Assembly: GCA_031268525.1 (NCBI GenBank) | Contig: JAIRXA010000201.1 | Coordinates: 1 to 7,389, forward strand | Reading direction: 5' to 3' | Length of the DNA stretch: 7,389 bases | From: Coriobacteriales bacterium | Lineage (GTDB): Bacteria > Actinomycetota > Coriobacteriia > Coriobacteriales > UBA8131 | Shown here: piece after piece, positions 6,304-7,389 of the stretch | How positions within the stretch are numbered: position 1 is the first letter of the stretch | Layout: each line of letters starts with the position of its first letter | Notes under the pieces: generated by a model | Database searches by the model: none | The model's input: the letters and a program-made list of their open reading frames with translations, nothing else | Told to the model about the DNA's origin: nothing | Program-made: the position numbers and the translations under genes

Positions 6304-6372
6304 TTAAAGAACCCCGCGGTACAGATGACCGCTGGTGCGGCCCTCTCGTTTGGAGAGGGTCGCACCATTTGT
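6304..6372. repeat. Direct repeat, right copy (inside the U32 gene 3' end)
   Basis: This is the same 69-bp sequence as 3557-3625, but here it forms the last 22 codons and stop of an intact U32 reading frame. The 38 bases at 6335-6372 are identical to the left copy. The hairpin arms are 6335-6347 and 6353-6365, with one extra outer pair (G6334-C6366). On the plus strand it follows the second flavoprotein and its terminator and could serve as a backup terminator. Confidence 0.88.
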
Positions 6373-7389
6373 CAGGGCAAGATCGAGTGCGCGGCGCGCC
6401 CGGGCGACCTCCTCTTTGAGCGTTGCCGCATTCATGAGTGTCGCGTCAACAACGAAGGTCGAGATGCCGATCGCCAGCAGTTCCGGCACGGCGGTTACGA
6501 GATCGAGTGGTACGGCGTTGTAGAGATGGCTGCGTCCAAAGCGGTCGGTCCTGAGGGGGAAGCGGTAGCCCTTACGATCTTCAAGCAGGTGCTCCGAACG
6601 ACGACGTGAGCAGCTATCGCAGTTTTGATTGCAGGGTCCCTTTGCCATCAGCAGGCAGTGTTCGGTGACCATGAGCTCCTGTCGCCCGGCGATGGTAAGC
6701 GCGAGGAGCAGGGGAGCGGTGGGGGAGAGTGCTTCGATATCGGCTCGGACAAGCTCCGGACTCAACCAGGCCTGAGTTGCGCCTGCGCGCGCCAGCAGCG
6801 CCAGCGTGTCTGAGTTGCAGATACCAAGTGATGGGCCCGCCTCGAAGGGCGCACCTGCCTGTTGGGCGAGCGTGATTTCGGCGAGCTGGTTTGCGACGAT
6901 GGGGGTTTGAGGCCCGAGGCCCGAGGTCAGCACGGGCAGGTCGTCATCGTGCGCGATGGCGGGCAGGTAGATGGTGTGGGGCCGAACAGAGGAGCCCGCA
7001 GGCGCGGACGCGCGGGAAGACGAGCGAGTAGGAGAGGCCGCAGATGCAGACGCGGCTGTAGAATCAACAGTCAGCGTTTCGTTGAGGTAGATGCGGTCGG
7101 CGCCTGCTTTGCGTGCAAGCGTCGCGGCATGGGCATCGGCAACAATTACGCCGATGAGCGGCAGACCCCTGCGAGCGGAGGCCAGTTTTGGCAGAGGAGG
7201 TAAGGCGCGCATCGGTTTGACGAGACGCTCTCGCCAGGGCTTGAGCAGGCGTTCGGTCAACTGCCCCAGCGCTTCGGCACGCAGCTTGTGGAGCACGGAA
7301 AAACTCAGACCCACGCCTTCATCGAGGGTGATATCCCAGTCCGCGATAGAAAAGGGTGTGGTGCCCACGCGTCCGATGTGTTCACGGAC
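6304..7389 (-). CDS. Peptidase U32 family protein, C-terminal part (cut by the window edge)
   Basis: The frame is open to the right edge, so the N-terminus is missing and 361 residues are visible. The GTG at 7368 is an internal valine, not the start. It opens with RVGTTPFSIADWDITLDEGVG, typical of the segment between the two halves of long U32 proteins. A second U32-like domain follows (GVIVADAHAATLARKAGADRIYL). Next is a cysteine cluster, EHCLLMAKGPCNQNCDSC (about 6612-6663), followed by LLEDRKGYRFPLRTD, the usual U32 signature. Relatives UbiU/UbiV and RlhA use such cysteines for an iron-sulfur cluster and act in hydroxylation of ubiquinone precursors or 23S rRNA; this protein may be an RNA- or cofactor-modifying enzyme rather than a protease (inference). 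An Ala/Ser-rich insert of about 27 residues (6982-7062) interrupts the second domain. Its last 22 codons are the right copy of the direct repeat. Confidence 0.88.
   Translation of the reverse strand, partial: VREHIGRVGTTPFSIADWDITLDEGVGLSFSVLHKLRAEALGQLTERLLKPWRERLVKPMRALPPLPKLASARRGLPLIGVIVADAHAATLARKAGADRIYLNETLTVDSTAASASAASPTRSSSRASAPAGSSVRPHTIYLPAIAHDDDLPVLTSGLGPQTPIVANQLAEITLAQQAGAPFEAGPSLGICNSDTLALLARAGATQAWLSPELVRADIEALSPTAPLLLALTIAGRQELMVTEHCLLMAKGPCNQNCDSCSRRRSEHLLEDRKGYRFPLRTDRFGRSHLYNAVPLDLVTAVPELLAIGISTFVVDATLMNAATLKEEVARARRALDLALTNGATLSKREGRTSGHLYRGVL

Larger units (their letters stand above)
3626..6372. mobile_element. Candidate inserted cassette (tetR plus flavoprotein) at the U32 gene 3' end
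   Basis: The 2747-bp unit between the ends of two direct repeats carries exactly one regulator-reductase module. Three observations support insertion. The repeats duplicate the 3' end of the U32 gene. The right copy is fused in frame to the intact U32 body, while the left copy is an orphan. The interior is poorer in G+C: hand counts give 19/60 at 4081-4140 and 24/60 at 5041-5100, against 36/60 at 2281-2340 and 38/60 at 7261-7320. Gene-end duplication is known for site-specific integrases and similar recombinases. No integrase, transposase or terminal inverted repeat is visible, so the enzyme would have to act in trans. A recombination between two U32 paralogues could give the same picture. 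Confidence 0.45.

Noticed and set aside
6862..7203. A 113-codon open frame on the plus strand opposite the U32 gene
   Set aside because: It is antisense to a gene with clear family motifs, is Arg/Gly-rich, and has no ribosome binding site or recognisable domain.
6304..7368. A U32 gene starting at the GTG at 7368
   Set aside because: The frame continues open to the window edge, and the residues before 7368 (VREHIGR) continue the family pattern, so the gene starts outside the window.
1..7389. tRNA or rRNA genes, CRISPR arrays, insertion sequences, or a recombinase gene
   Set aside because: None seen. The only regular array is the 15-bp tandem repeat, which has no unique spacers, and no open frame resembles a transposase or integrase.

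Overview
The window most likely comes from a gut actinobacterium of the Eggerthellaceae/Coriobacteriia type (Eggerthella, Gordonibacter, Adlercreutzia and relatives). This is an inference from gene content: single-domain Tat-exported flavin reductases, one with a divergent membrane-bound LuxR-type regulator and one with a divergent TetR regulator, next to a peptidase U32 gene. No rRNA or tRNA is present to fix the taxonomy.

Layout. (1) 22-1458, minus: a regulator with about 12 membrane segments and a C-terminal LuxR helix-turn-helix. (2) 1459-1819: a divergent control region with a four-unit 15-bp tandem repeat and an inverted repeat. (3) 1820-3529, plus: an exported flavoprotein of the fumarate reductase/FAD_binding_2 type. 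(4) 3557-3625, minus: a 22-codon orphan 3' end of a U32 peptidase gene. (5) 3669-4253, minus: a TetR-type repressor. (6) 4254-4465: a very AT-rich divergent promoter region with a perfect 11-bp inverted repeat. (7) 4466-6193, plus: a second exported flavoprotein, followed by a strong hairpin terminator. (8) 6304 to the right edge, minus: the C-terminal part of a peptidase U32 gene, cut by the window end.

How the genes may work together. Each flavoprotein has a Tat motif and a lipobox cysteine, so each is probably a lipoprotein on the outer face of the membrane. Each carries FAD-binding motifs but no haem or FMN domain, so electrons must come from a partner encoded elsewhere. By eye, neither keeps the canonical fumarate reductase active-site residues, so the natural acceptors are probably not fumarate. 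Each is paired with its own divergent regulator: regulator and reductase form a switchable module for one substrate.

The most striking observation is that the second module (tetR plus flavoprotein, lower in G+C) lies between two direct copies of the 3' end of the U32 gene, 2747 bp apart. The two copies encode the same last 22 residues. They differ only at synonymous positions and in the stop codon, and are identical over 38 bp at one end. This looks like a gene cassette inserted at the 3' end of the U32 gene that rebuilt the gene end on one side and left the displaced end on the other. No recombinase is encoded in the window.
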